DNA from: Panorpa germanica
Taxonomy: Eukaryota; Arthropoda; Insecta; Mecoptera; Panorpidae
Assembly: GCA_963678705.1 (NCBI GenBank)
Contig: OY783213.1
Span: 14,512,451 to 14,576,450 of the forward strand
DNA length: 64,000 nucleotides
Direction of reading: 5' to 3'
Shown here: positions 1-11,653 of the stretch, in pieces
Layout: every line of letters starts with the position of its first letter
Position numbering within the stretch: the stretch's first letter is position 1
Notes under the pieces: generated by a model
Database searches by the model: none
The model's input: the letters and a program-made list of their open reading frames with translations, nothing else
Told to the model about the DNA's origin: nothing
Position numbers and translations under genes: made by a program

Positions 1-475
1 TACTCTTCATGGCAGCTAGAGCAGAAAACTCAGTTTCACAAGAATATGTGGTGGCGAATGAAGTGAGTATTTTCAATGCCCTTTCACTCAAAATTGGATG
101 TTCCTTTTATACACCAATCCAGAAGCATGTGATAGAAGATTCTTGAAACTTCATTTCAAGCCCAGTGCCACCTTTCAGGTCAATGAGGTTTTCTTTTTCC
201 TTCATGTTGAGGGAGCACTCATCGACTGAAGGTTTGAACGGGTTTTGAATCCATGCCAAACCATCCAAGTTCTCATTAAAATATTTTTTAAAACGAGATT
301 TGAGGATTTCTAAGTGTTTAAGAAAGCATTTCTTTGCATTGGTTGGAATAGTTTTGAGATTCATTTCTTCAATCATAATTTTAAGATTAGGAAATAGCTT
401 CAAATTGTCACTTTTCAGACCGCACTCGTACAAACTTAGCTTCATTACAAATCTTTTCACCTTTTCAGTCCATTA
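1..475 (-). pseudogene. hAT-family transposase C-terminal remnant (ZBED5/SCAND3-like), broken
   Basis: Read on the minus strand, 460 to 107 gives a 117-codon open stretch containing KLSLYECGLKSDNLKLFPNL and, further on, LAWIQNPF. This is the layout seen just before the C-terminal dimerisation domain of hAT transposases of the ZBED5/SCAND3/GTF2IRD2-like group. The frame hits a TAA at 109-107, but past it the same frame reads PILSERALKILTSFATTYSC followed by FSALAAMKS. That is the conserved hAT dimerisation helix (LLPFATTYLCE..FS), so the stop is a lesion and not the natural end. Upstream, a second in-frame TAA lies at 475-473. The protein continues past the left edge of the window. The N-terminal BED finger and the catalytic core are absent here. 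The source is a dead mobile element and not a host gene. Confidence 0.75.
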
Positions 476-686
476 CAGAAGATTTGCATCTTTTTTCTGT
501 ATTTTCTGATAATTTAAAAAATAAAATGTTCGGCACTCTTACGACGTTGACTAAAAATTATACACTTGTTGTAATTTTAAAAATAAAAAGTTTGCTTTAT
601 TATTTTGTAAGTAAATTTAATTCATTTTTCAACCAAGCTTTGGGCCCCCCTGAGTCTTCATTGCCCCCACACTTTGAGAACCGCTG
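1..686 (-). mobile_element. Partial hAT transposon, internally deleted, one terminus present
   Basis: The sequence at 686 back to about 667, read on the minus strand, is CAGCGGTTCTCAAAGTGTGG. This is a typical terminal inverted repeat of Charlie-like hAT elements. Only about 190 bp separate it from the transposase C-terminal remnant, so most of the transposase gene has been deleted. The other end lies outside the window, so the 8-bp target duplication cannot be checked; the candidate on this side is 687-694. Confidence 0.65.
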
Positions 687-2109
687 GCATAGATCATTTA
701 TCCTATGTATTATATTTATATTTTATTTATTAAATAAATATGCAAATATGCTCCCGTATGAGATGCATGTAAATATTTCCTTTATATTTAATCGAATTAT
801 TAAATAAAAACAAAGTAAATACGATTCAAACAATGTAACTTTAATTCATTGATCAATAACGTGATAACAAAAAGAAGAAAAACATAGAAAACCGGTATAA
901 AGCTAACCTGGTGTATCTCAGGATCATGTAACGTAACCAAACAATGCTGTAATAACAAATAATCTTCCTCAGGAAAGGATTCCATGGGAATTTGCATTCA
1001 ATATTATTACAATATATATTTTACATTCCCAAACTTGTATCTCAGACTATTTCTAAATCCACTTCTGCTGAGCAATGCAGGTATGAGTGCGAGTATATTC
1101 TTTAAGATATATTTTAAGATATTTTACAGCATTAAACGGCCTTTTAGTCCCACATTGCAGAAATTAGGGATAATAATGTTAGTAAATTATATCTAAAAGT
1201 TTTTTCATTATAAATATATGGATATTCTTATAGAGAACTTTATGGTATTAATTACAATTACATACTCATTTGAATTTAGTTTCTTCTATAAAATAATTTT
1301 ATTATTTTATTTGTTTTAGATAGAACTATTTCCTTGGTTAATTCTTATAATCTTATTTATTATTTCGTTTGTAAAGTTACATAAGTAATAATTATAATTA
1401 ATGTTAAACTATCGTATCTTCTTTGTGATTAGTTGATTACTCCTAACACTTGAAGCACAACTGTCTGTTTATTACTACTGGATTAGCAATAACGGAATGT
1501 TTTTGATGAAATAAGTAGCATTCTTAACGGGCACAATCTGCATAGAAATCATTGGACGCATTGTGTCAATGAAATTCAATAACAATAGCGCGTTGCTAGA
1601 GGTGTTCGTTCATATATCCGCACCGCATTCATCGAATGCATCATATCAAATAGATTTTATGTCATACAAGTGTTTCACACACCGTTTCACCAGTACAGGG
1701 GATAGGGTTGCTTCCATGAGCAACTTTTGGAGACGTGTGCTTTTTTTCTATTTCTTTTCTCTTCTCTCAGTATACAGTAAACACAATAATGTCTCTTTCC
1801 AATGTTGACATTTGCCAGTGACTTCCATAACATTAGAAATTGTCTTAACACAGTCATCCAAATAGAAAATTGTTTATTCAGCACAAGTTTCAACCTTGCT
1901 ACAAGCTAGTTCCAAGGATCATCCTCTTACTTTAGAAAATGTAACACAATGTGCAAGATTCAACTTAACTGAAGTGTGTATATTTATGTTATATGTACGT
2001 GACTCTAAATACTACAATAATTTAAAAAGCAATGTGTATAACTTTTAATAAATGACATCAAAATATCGCTGTCGAACTGGAAATTGGATTTCTAGTTATT
2101 TAATAGTTA
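687..2109. other. AT-rich stretch, no gene recognised
   Basis: No supported gene. Short open frames near 1563-1808 (plus) and 1687-1893 (minus) overlap a slightly GC-richer patch but show no recognisable domain, and they end in low-complexity T-rich sequence around 1740. Confidence 0.5.
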
Positions 2110-2310
2110 TATAGGGTTTTTCAACAAGTGCGGTCAATTTAAATCAATAGAAAAACGAAATATATCCATGAAAAGTCGTGATATTTATATTTTAGTCTAA
2201 AATACAAGCTCTGAGGTTAGTAATGAAACGCAATACCTGCCACATATCACAGAAATGCGTTGTGTTTTTCTATTGATTTAAAATGACCGCTCTGGTCGAA
2301 AGAACCTATA
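2110..2310. mobile_element. Family C inverted-repeat mini-transposon, copy 1 (201 bp)
   Basis: The left end reads TATAGGGTTTTTCAACAAG. The right end, read backwards, is TATAGGTTCTTTCGACCAGA. Both continue into a shared block (GCGGTCA then TTAAATCAATAGAAAAAC), giving terminal inverted repeats of about 45 bp. TA at each end suggests a Tc1/mariner-type target. No coding capacity. Other copies are at 18,846-19,542 and, partially, near 32,335-32,431. Confidence 0.75.
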
Positions 2311-2756
2311 CTTGAAACGTATTATTTACATATTCCTCGAGCATACTTCAACAAGAAGTAACTGGTAACAAGAGAGAAGTAAAAAAGAATTGAATTATTT
2401 GTGAATAGGCAGAGAAGTACGTTCAATTAACTCCAGCATGCATTCTCCCAATGTAATGGACCTCCAAGGAAAGCAAAGACATTAAATCGTATTGTAGAAT
2501 ATCTTCAACTTCACAACCTAGCAAACATCCATATTTAATATTATCTCAAGATTCTCATTAAAAAATAAATCTATTTAAAAAATAAAAACAATTCTAAGTT
2601 GATGAAATTCTCGAACAAGTTCGTCTTGATGCAATATTAAAAATATTTGGTATGTTTTTCAACATAGTTTCCGCCTTGAAGTTGTTCGAGTATAACCAAG
2701 ACTAACTATATACAACCCTTGGGTACACTTTTTATAATTAAATCGTCCCGACTTAC
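2311..2756. other. Short AT-rich stretch, nothing recognised
   Basis: Between family C and the candidate exon I see no repeat shared with the rest of the window and no supported reading frame. Confidence 0.45.
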
Positions 2757-3007
2757 ACGTTTTGGCCAGGGAGTCGGTGTTGGTACTGTGGTGTCTTCGA
2801 GGGATGAAGACAGGGAAGGGACGATGCGATGGTTTGGGGGGATATGTTGCCTGATGGCATGAAGTCGCAGCAGGTTGTTTGTTGGAACAACGGAACAAAC
2901 TTTTCAAACATATTTTCTGTCTTACAATCATTAAAATTAATGTCCGACTCCCGTTTAATCTCTACGGAAGCAATATTGTGTTTGCTTTGCCTTCCTCTGC
3001 CTTGCAT
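2757..3007 (-). CDS. Candidate first coding exon, unknown protein
   Basis: On the minus strand an ATG at 3007 (context AAAAACATGC, with an in-frame TAA nine bases upstream) opens an 84-codon frame. It begins MQGRGRQSKHNIASVEIKRE and includes PSKTPQYQHRLPGQN. Just before its own stop lies a strong splice donor, ACGT then GTAAGTCGG, with the GT at 2756-2755, so the frame may run on into another exon to the left. The block is clearly GC-richer than its surroundings and has charged and Ser/Thr/Pro-rich composition. I recognise no domain. A second frame (2659-2931, minus) is also open, which weakens the case. Alternatives are an untranslated exon or an old transposon piece. The call is inference from codon content, start context and one splice site. 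Confidence 0.3.
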
Positions 3008-5944
3008 GTTTTTTATTAGAATTGTTTGTTTTATGCAATAATCATATTTTCATCTTCTCCTGGAATTAGTTATCGCTTTAAACTTTTATCTCCTTACATT
3101 TGAGAAATAAGTGCAAAATATTAGAATTTCTCTACAAAATACTGCTAATAAATTTTTCATATGTGTAGGCTATTATTCTGGATATTTCAGGATCAGGATA
3201 GGTCTAAAATTTCGACACGCTCACCTGCAACACATACCATTGTACCCTTCAGAACCCAAGCGACAAACAAGTTAAGGCAAACTACAATTGAAGTATACAA
3301 TAATCGAAAACTTCACATAGCGAGCCATTTCACCAAATTGTCTACTGCGAAACAAGTCATATCCTTTTCCATTTTCCTCTTTTAAAAATCATCTCAAATC
3401 TCTGATAAAATACCAAATATAACTCTCCTCTAACCAATCTCTTCCTTTAACCACAGAACATAAAGTTTAAATAGTATGTCGGTGGAAATCTTCTCTTCAA
3501 ACACGATATTGCGTTGGCGTCATTGATTTTATTTTTCATTTTCTATCCTCTTCTAATTAGGTAATTGCACACGATAACAATTCAATTACTCTATATTTCC
3601 TTAGATGATTGTACATGGGGCCATTGTCACCGCTAGCTAATTAATTTCCTTTCATCCTCAAAATCCATTCGCAGCCTTCTTTGTATTCCAGACGTTCTAT
3701 TTTCCCTTTGAGTGACTGACAACACGCTAAGAAAACTTTGGAACTTTATAAGTGTACCCGACACATTTTAAAATGTTATTGTACTTTCTCTTTTAAAAAA
3801 ATTGTTTCAATTTTAAAGTAGCTTTATTTATTATCTTACATATTTCTAATTGTTTGTATATTTTTTACTTATTTTTTTATATGAAATTTAGGCGCTTATT
3901 ACTCAATTTTTAATACTCTTGTCTGTAGCTAAATTTAAATTGATGCGCCACATAATTCATATTTGTTTACGACTTTACAAAACTATAAGCTGCTGCATTA
4001 TTTGAATCAATTTAAACTTATAATATAATTCATATTTTATAGTAAATTACGTGAGAGTTCTTCATTAAGAATCAGAGCCTATCTGAGGCCCATACGAAGT
4101 ATACAGTGGCATCGCGCGCCGAAATATAAAGATACTGCCTATTGCTAAATTAATTGCACTTCTAAGTGAGAGTCTTTAAAGCCAATCACACACAAATCGA
4201 CCCTGCTAAAAACCGACTGTTTTGTTCTCTGTATAAAATGATAATTAATTATAAAAACATCATTCAAACTACACTTCTTCACCTCTAACAGAAGACATCC
4301 ACATCAGTTACTTTTCATATCTTATCTATTCTTTTCATCAATTCTTTTTCATATAAATGCAGCTTTACTTTGTCAGTGAATCACTGGATATTTTGTTTGA
4401 AGCTATTTTAGAGCTATTCCAAAATGCTTTAATCGCTTAAAAAAGATTTTTCAATCTTTAAAAAAGCGAGGTCTTAACAAGTTTTATGAGTATGCTAATG
4501 GGTAATACGGTACTATTATTATTTACAAATCGTTGTTTATGAGGTAAATCCGTTTACGTAACTGGTAGTATTAGTCATATAAGATAAGCCTTAAATTTAC
4601 ATAGCTGTGTTTTTGGATTTTTTTTGGCTAGCTAATTATTTTGCGTTTTTAATCATGATGTAGTTAAAAGTTTTTCTTTAAATCAACAAAATTATTTATA
4701 AGTTTTGTTTTACACATACATCAACAATTGTCACGACACCAACAAAGTTCCTGGAGTAGTCGTTCGTTGGATCAGCTCCTTGATATCTTTGACTGAGGCT
4801 GCTATCGCCTTTTGCTTTTCTTATCCGCTAATTAGAACAAGCTATCTGTATGTGTTCTTTACTAAACAGTAAACTCAACACTCGCTGAGAGTCGGAGATC
4901 AGAGAACGTCTGAAGGTCTGAGGGTCACGGGAGGTTGAGGTCAGGATACAGAGGTGATCTGGGAGGAAGTGGGAGGATAAATGCAGGACGAAAGCTCCAA
5001 CAACTCTGCAAGTCGGAGATTACAATAAGATATATATAAAGTCACAGGACAACTATCTGTTTGATTGTACTGACGTTTCCGTTACTTATGGATTAGTTCA
5101 GACAACGAATATGATCTTCTGGAGAAAATATCAAAATCTTGGATTTATACTTGTCTTCATCATATATCGATAACTAGTTTGCCTAAATTTTCAATGATAA
5201 TCAAGGTGGCACTAAACTAAACTTATTCTACTCACAATTAATATTTAGAGGATGTAAGAATCCCAATGAGAGCCTTGTCATTTGTCTTTTTTAATGATTA
5301 GGCCCGTGTTGCGTTAGTCTTGATAATTCTTTGGTAGTATCTGAAAATGCCCTGATAAGGTAAGCCCTAATATCTGATGGAGGCATTGAGTAACAAAACG
5401 TTGATTCGGCACTAGTAAGAATAACGTAATTTATTATCCTATTGGATCATCGATAAAGATTAGTTAAAATTGGTTTGACATAGAAATAACAATCCTCCAA
5501 AATACAAGTATGTACTTAACTTTCAATCCCTTAAGACCGAACAGTACTTTATAATAACAAATAAAAATACATGAAAGAATAAAAACAAAAAATAAACAAA
5601 CAAAATATTTTATATTAAAATAAATTTATAACGCTGAGAATAATTATAAAAACTTGGATGTAAGTTTAATAATCCCTGAAGTGTGAATTTAGCCAATAAG
5701 TCACCGTTTAAGAGTCTCCAAGGACTTTAGGGTGGTGGAGGAGCCGAGGATGCCGAGGACAAGAGACGAAGGACTCCTTGCTGCGTGTTAATTGTAGAAC
5801 GAACGCAGCGTTAAGTTTTTCAGAACCATTCATAATGTATATGACATTATTTATTTGGCTTATGTAATAAATAGCATTGTTTTTTTTAAGTATACTGCGT
5901 TATTGTTATAAATACATTACATTTCTGTTGATTATTTAATACTA
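3008..5944. other. Long non-coding stretch with G-rich blocks
   Basis: No supported gene. A purine-rich block at about 4885-4990 carries repeated short GAGTCGGAGA-like motifs, and another G-rich block lies at 5710-5790. A 58-base segment at 5302-5359 has a pyrimidine-rich AG on its left and AAG followed by GTAAGC on its right, with one open frame. It looks like a pseudo-exon and I do not call it. A frame at 3161-3385 follows a plausible acceptor (GATATTTCAG) but lacks a convincing donor. Confidence 0.45.
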
Positions 5945-6347
5945 CAAAGGGAGGCAGTGAAGGAAAGAGGTGGATGGCGGAAATAGTAAGAAGGAAAGAA
6001 AAAACAGGAGAATAAATAAGCTGGTTGCTGGGTTGCACAAGGAACAGGAAGAGAAAGGAAGTACTAAAAGAGGCAGTGAAGGGAAGCAGGAGAAAGGAAG
6101 AAGTAGCGAGGAAACAGTTAAACTTCAGCCCAGAAAAATAGACTAGGGAATAGACCAGTACAGAAGGAAGACTAGGGAAAATGAAGGAAGAGGGTCAAGA
6201 GAAGAAGAAGCAGAAAGTACTTTTGGAAATAAAAAGGTCTAGAATAATGTAAATTTAATTGTAAGTTGAAGTACATGAAATGTATTAAGAATGTAGATTG
6301 TAAAGCCGAAAGGCGAACAATAAACAATTAATAATAATAATAATACT
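5945..6347 (+). mobile_element. Family F non-LTR retrotransposon, 3' untranslated tail
   Basis: The start AAAGGGAGGCAGTGAAGG and the following AAGAGGTGGATGGCGGA match the sequence just downstream of the family-F reading frame at 46,630-46,863 (reverse strand). The copy ends in AACAATTA followed by (TAA)n at about 6331-6345, the kind of tail left by LINE target-primed integration. Within it, the 5' part of the tail occurs twice (near 5945 and again near 6065, AAAGAGGCAGTGAAGGGAAG), so the untranslated region is internally duplicated. No coding part is retained. Confidence 0.6.
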
Positions 6348-6427
6348 ACAAAATCAAATAATACAGATTCTGAAAGTATTGAGACATTACACCACGCTGC
6401 TGTGTTTCCAAGTTCGATTCCTTGATA
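6345..6427 (+). mobile_element. SINE K head, truncated copy
   Basis: GCTGCTGTGTTTCC followed by AAGTTCGATTCCTTGA (about 6392-6425) matches the B-box half of the tRNA-like head of SINE K seen at 6932 and 13,035. The copy stops where the family-L element begins at 6428. Confidence 0.4.
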
Positions 6428-6595
6428 TAGTTAAAATTGCGGGAGTTTGACGGCGATTTCTGGTTAAAAGTTTTATCTTATTCATTTCTATATACATTGT
6501 AATAAAAATTAATGTGGCAATGGTTTTTCATTGTATTGTAGATTTATACGAAGTACGAAGAATAAGTCACCGCCGAATTCTTGTAATTTAAACTA
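6428..6595. mobile_element. Family L inverted-repeat mini-transposon, copy 1 (168 bp)
   Basis: The left end is TAGTTAAAATTGCGGGAG. The right end reversed is TAGTTTAAATTACAAGAATT. Both run into a GGCGGCGACTT-like core, giving terminal inverted repeats of about 35 bp. Non-coding. The related, slightly longer copy is at 10,228-10,441. Confidence 0.6.
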
Positions 6596-6931
6596 GGTAG
6601 GTTAATTAAAAGGTGTTCTATTCTTTTGTCAATAAATTTTTCATATTCTAAATGTAATCTCAGATTTATGAAGCAGTGGTGTAGTGCACATGTACCACAT
6701 TATTAAAAATATCACAGTTATTATTATTGAAAACCAAAACACAGTTACGTATATTTAAAGTTTGTATAATATAACAAAAGTTACTATTGTTACAATGTTA
6801 TCTATAATATTCAACGTTTTACAACCTATTTTACTGCGTTTTAAAATCATTATACCTGCGCATTAACATATTCATAGAACTTCTTAAGAATACCTTTTTA
6901 AAGATTATAAAATCTAAAGAAGTTCTTTGAA

Positions 6932-7115
6932 TACACAGAGGACGAGAGCATTTATTCTTGACACTAACTGCTGTGTTTCGATTCGATCACTTGATGAGAG
7001 TTATGTTTCCTAGGTTTAATTGTTATCAAATTAAATTGATACACGTCTATGATAGGATTCAGCATCGGAAATAGATCAACATTAAATAAAGAAAAGAAAA
7101 AAGAAAAAAATAAGT
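6932..7115 (+). mobile_element. SINE K, tRNA-derived, copy with A-rich tail
   Basis: ACACAGAGGACGAGAGCATT (from 6933) resembles a tRNA A-box region. GTTTCGATTCGATCAC (about 6974-6990) resembles the B box, at normal tRNA spacing. The body ATCAAATTAAATTGAT and the end GATAGGATTCAGCATCGGAA are shared with the copy at 13,035-13,246, and the end also with 22,440-22,615. The copy finishes in an A-rich tail. These are the features of an RNA polymerase III-derived SINE. Confidence 0.6.
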
Positions 7116-7234
7116 TTCTTTTCAGATTAAGGGCTTTTAGAATAGGTATAAAATACGACCCTCATTTTGTTTTTATAATATAGTACAATGTAGTAAGGTA
7201 AACAACCATGTTTTTTGTTTAACGGGTACTGATA

Positions 7235-7335
7235 TCTTGCAAAGGTATATGAAGCCATTCGAGAAAAACACAGCATCAAAAGACAACTAGAAAATGTCAT
7301 GGAAGATAATCCAATCAAGTTTGGATCCAATAGCA
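7235..7335 (+). pseudogene. Short coding-like remnant, unknown protein
   Basis: In one plus-strand frame this reads YLAKVYEAIREKHSIKRQLE then NVMEDNPIKFGSNST, a helical, charged, protein-like stretch of about 35 codons. An in-frame TGA precedes it, and the frame runs into the family-A repeat at about 7357. The AG before GTATATGAAG could be an acceptor but has no pyrimidine tract. I do not recognise the protein. It could be a dead transposon or host-gene fragment. Confidence 0.25.
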
Positions 7336-7356
7336 CACAAATTAATCCTAATTATA

Positions 7357-7691
7357 TAAATCTTAATATATATAAATTACGTGTCACGTTGTTCCTCCGC
7401 GATGGACTCCTAAACTACTTAACCGATTTTAATCAAATTTGTACACCGTGTGCAGTTTGATCCAACTTGAAAGATAGGATAGCTTACATCTCAATTTATG
7501 ATTGCAATATTATCTTATTGCAAATTATTTGTCTATTAATTATCTGTATATGACATATGACATCTGGCGACGATGATGGCGACATCTGTTGACTAGATTG
7601 AGTAAATATTCTGTTGACTAGATTGAGTAAATATTTAATAGATGGCGCTATGTAACGTTAGACACAGCAACGCGTGGCCGGGACAGCTAGT
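7357..7691 (-). mobile_element. Family A interspersed element, copy 1
   Basis: This reverse-oriented copy of an approximately 340-bp repeat is also found at 17,300-17,634 and 36,485-36,841. One end carries ACTAGCTGTCCCGGCCACGC (here reversed at 7691), the other ATATATATTAAGAT. In the middle is a duplicated 25-bp unit with core TTTACTCAATCTAGTCAACA. Short hairpin-prone end, central tandem repeats and AT-rich flank resemble non-autonomous Helentron/HINE elements, but the class is inferred. Confidence 0.7.
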
Positions 7692-8435
7692 AATTTTATA
7701 TATTTGCTAAATCAATTATCAGGCATGATATTCCAACAATTTTTACAGTAGAATGCAATGTATATAAAATATTTATAACGAATTGGACGTATGTAATACC
7801 ATCTCAATTGACCACAAAATAAAACGCCTGCTACAAGCCAAAGGCAATTCGGCGGAGCTGCTACACATTGTGTGCCGCACACTAATTTAACAAATGTAAT
7901 TATGATATTCCGCGTTATAGAGCAGAGCAAAGCAGAGCAGAGCTGAACAACACAAACCAAAGCTCTGAGCCCTCTGCGAGTACATATGAACTGTGGATAT
8001 AATTTGTGACTTTATAATTCATATATAATAATAATATAGATGTGTGAGTCCCGTGTACGTGTATGTATATATTGTTATATGGTGTATAGTTGGTAGTATT
8101 GTGTGTTCATTAGTGGTGTTCATCTGAAGATAATTCTTTAAGTTATTCATTGATATTACATCGATGTTGATTTCAAAACATTTTTAACATATTGGTTCAA
8201 CTCATTTTACAACTTTATATATGCGCGAGGGTTCTTATCATGTGTCTATTCATAGCCTTAGACTTTATTTTTGACCTACGATGGAAATATAATTATATAC
8301 ACAACTGCGCTCCAAGGGATTCTAAAAGAACTGATAGGCGTCAATATAAATAACGAAAAAACAAAGTACATAATCAGTGCAAACAGTAAATTGTTTTAAA
8401 TATGAGGAAACGGTATTTGATAGAGTACTCCTATA
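7692..8435. other. Non-coding stretch
   Basis: No supported gene. A short run of AGCAGAGCAAAGCAGAGC at about 7921-7938 is a local tandem motif. The minus-strand open frame over it has no recognisable content. Confidence 0.45.
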
Positions 8436-8755
8436 AGTCGCGGCTTTAGGGAATGGTAAACACAATATATGTATTTAATTCTCGCGCGTCGCCCTTTAGA
8501 AAACCCACTTGAATCCCTGCGTATATCTTTTAAGACATTCATGTACCTTAGTTTATCATCATTAATATTTGTCGTCTTTGTGCTTGTTAACTCTTATAAA
8601 TCTTTCAATAGAAAGTTTTAAAACTCTACATTTATTTAGTTATAAGTCTTACATTTCTCGTCAATCAACATCAAATAAATATATGTACTTACTTTCAATT
8701 TACATAAATTACACAAAGAATAAAAGCGTCGCAATGACTAAGGCCACCGGTAACT
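8436..8755. mobile_element. Family H hAT-type mini-element, copy 1
   Basis: Left end AAGTCGCGGCTTTAGGGAAT and reversed right end CGGTGGCCTTAGTCATTGCG are versions of the hAT terminal repeat CAGTGGCGGCCTTAG, seen best at 54,319. The interior, including CATTCATGTACCTTAG and TTTGTGCTTGTTAAC, matches 16,341-16,667 closely. Non-coding. Confidence 0.65.
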
Positions 8756-10227
8756 CGTATCTGATTCAGATGATATGAAACCTGAAATTAAAGCAAGAAT
8801 TACTGTCTGAGCTTACTTAGATCTTAGAATCCTGATGTATAAAGTTTGAATAACCAGTGCTACTATATGGTTCGAAAATTGGAACCCTGAGGAAGAGCGA
8901 TCGTGATTTGGATTTAGGAACTAAAAAATATCGTTATAAACACATATTGGGGTAATGTCATTGAAAACACATCTGGTTCAATACTCCCAAAAATTAAAAT
9001 ATCGATATTTTCATAAAGATCCACTATATCGATAAACATCGTCATCATATTCCCACCACTAGAGTGATACGCGTGCACTGTGCAGCCCGCGAAGTTCTAT
9101 ATTACATTGGTGTAATAAAGCTTTCCTTTTAATTGCTTTAAGTATTGAATGATGGCAATTATGACCACGTGTTATTGCGCATTAGTATAAAATTATTGTT
9201 TATAAATTTAAATTATGATGCCAACATATGCATTTTGTGTGACAACTGAGAGTTATGATCCTTTACTTACGGAAAAGCATTTTAACGGGATGCATTAATT
9301 ACTAGCTTAAATTGAGCATTGTTTATTTACTTAATATGAGTATCACTTATATTTATATTTACATTTATTTCGAATTGATTATGAGTTTTGTGATGTGAAT
9401 CAAATATAGAGATTACAGATTCATATCGATTTAAACTTGTTACTTAGTTTGATTTTTAAACGTGAGATATGTTACAATGAGGCACAAATACTCAATCAAT
9501 CAATACATCATTTTCGAGGACACATTTCAAGACTTCTTAAACCAGATGCCAGTCGAAAACAGTTTGTTCTGCAGCTGTACTTGATTTTTGTTTTTAATTG
9601 CTCTATTATTATTTTTAAGTGATTTTCTTGAAGTTTTAGAGCGTTAAATTTTGAACGAAATCAATTAAAACGTCAGCCGAGAGATTTTGCTTGAAGTCAA
9701 TTAATTTACGAAGTGAGTGACTGATGTCATCTCGAGGATTTAAAAGCAAGTCTAACTTAATTAAAAATCTTACAAAGTAAAATATTCTTATAGATAAAAA
9801 TACGAGTACACAAATACTGCAACAAGACTGTTGATGGGAATAAAATTCATCAATAAAATTCTTATTTAGTTCATTATTCGTTTTATGATTAATATTGAGG
9901 TTTATTTAATATAATAAAGTTTACCTTTCTCATAATTTCTTTAGGTTAATATACTGTACAATTACATAACAAATGTTATCCTTCGATATAAATTATTTTT
10001 TTCTGATGTTAATAAAGTATTTTATGTAATTATATACAAGGTTAAATATTATAACATATTAGAAATAGAATTGTATGACTTTTGCATTTATTTAATGACA
10101 ATATATCTGAATTGCGTTAACTTCGGTAAATAATAGAACGTAACGCTGGGTAAAAAATATTACGTTAAATAGTATCACACTAAACCTTTTTCATAAAATG
10201 TGTTACGTAAAAAATATTTCATAGATA
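8756..10227. other. Non-coding AT-rich stretch
   Basis: No supported gene or repeat boundary. Around 10,085-10,200 a short motif, ATGACAATATATCTGAAT, resembles ATGACAATGTAACAGAAT near 44,479 and 52,857, a probable very old shared repeat. Confidence 0.4.
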
Positions 10228-10441
10228 TAGTTCAAATTACGAGAGTTTGGCAGCGACTCATACTTAAAACAAGTTGTGGGGTATAAACTGCCGATATAAC
10301 TAAAAAGCACTGACTCACTTATTTTTCTATAATGAATATAGAATCGAATAAGATAAAATTCATTATCGTATTATAGATTTATACCGCTCTTATAACCTCT
10401 TTTAACTATAAGTCGCCATAGAACTACCGTGATTTGGACTA
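10228..10441. mobile_element. Family L inverted-repeat mini-transposon, copy 2 (214 bp)
   Basis: Left end TAGTTCAAATTACGAGAGTT and reversed right end TAGTCCAAATCACGGTAGTT are imperfect inverted repeats, both continuing to a GGCRGCGACT-like core. TA flanks both ends (GATA before, TATT after), consistent with a TA target duplication. Non-coding. Confidence 0.65.
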
Positions 10442-10672
10442 TATTACAATTATAAAAAAGCCTTATTTAGCTTTATTTTTTATTCATTTGAAAGTTTGTG
10501 AACCATTCCCGCTCTTATCGCTAAATATCTCCCTTTTTTTTAACAATATGTTCTTATTCTACATTCGTAGTTCTAAATTATGTAAATAAAATACAATAAT
10601 AAAAATATACCAGGTGTATATTTTTGAAGAAGAAAGAAAGTACGACTTCTCAAATTGTCTTTTCTATAAAAT

Positions 10673-10916
10673 CCCATTCCCACTCAGTGTTTTTAGTTTT
10701 AATTGAAGGTGTTAACCTTAAATGTAATTTGAAACTTGAGTTATCATTCGTTATGCGTCAGTAATATACATTATTTTGTAATCATTACTATCTTTATTTA
10801 ATATATATTATTGTATTTAATATAATTAAATTTATTTTTTATATTTCACAAGCTGAAATTTACATTATAGGTTAAAATGTTAAATTAACACTAAAACTCA
10901 GTGAGTGGGAATAGGG
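10673..10916. mobile_element. Family D-like inverted-repeat element (244 bp)
   Basis: Left end CCCATTCCCACTCAGTG and reversed right end CCCTATTCCCACTCACTG flank a non-coding AT-rich interior. The same terminal core, ATTCCCACTCACTG, occurs at 38,271, 39,790 and 59,950. No clear target duplication here. Confidence 0.6.
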
Positions 10917-11653
10917 CTTCGCACTGCCACTCACCATGGGAAACATGCTTCTAGCATTTTTTGAATAAAATATTATTCTTTCAAGAAAAAAAATTATAAT
11001 TACGTGTTTTCTTTTACTCCACGGCACAGCGTGACGTTGTTCATGATATTTACTTAATTAAATCGCTAATGAAGTAATTGATGAACGCGTCCTACTGCAG
11101 AAGTTGTATTGACAGATTCATAACACGTAAACAGTAAGTCTATAAGTTTTTAATTGTGTTCTACATTGGGCGTCGGGTGTTGTAACGGAGGGTATGGGTG
11201 TAATGGTGCGGGATAAATGGGGAGGCGGTTGCGTTGAGGTTGTACTGTGCTTGATAATGTTTGCTTCCCACATTTTGTCAGGTCTGGAATGATTAATACA
11301 GCGTCAATCAATTTCACCGGTTGTTTGTTTCTATTTCAGTCAGCCGAACCGAGAGACTTGACTGATGGACGATTGTTTAAGACGGATTCTAATACAAACA
11401 CTTCATAATATAATTTTAAGTACAGTCGTGCAAAATCTCTAAAATCATTTGGAAACTTTACTTTTCTAAACAAGAAAATTGTACGTCAACAGCGCATATG
11501 ACAATAATATTAGGACATTACATTACACGTAAAAGTCTATCGAACATAATAAAACTTACCTTTATGTTACCTTACTGCCTTGACTTTTATTCGTCATAGC
11601 CACCATCTAACATTTTTATACATATTTAACATTTTATTCTATTTTACAAATTT
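10917..11653. other. Non-coding stretch
   Basis: No supported gene. A G-rich block at 11,167-11,245 has no stable reading frame. A good minus-strand donor pattern (AAAG then GTAAGTTTT, near 11,560) has no convincing partner acceptor. Confidence 0.4.

Noticed and set aside
5302-5359. 58-nt segment between acceptor- and donor-like sites
   Set aside because: One open frame only, and phase-incompatible with the next plus-strand candidate at 12,415. Pseudo-exons of this quality are expected by chance.
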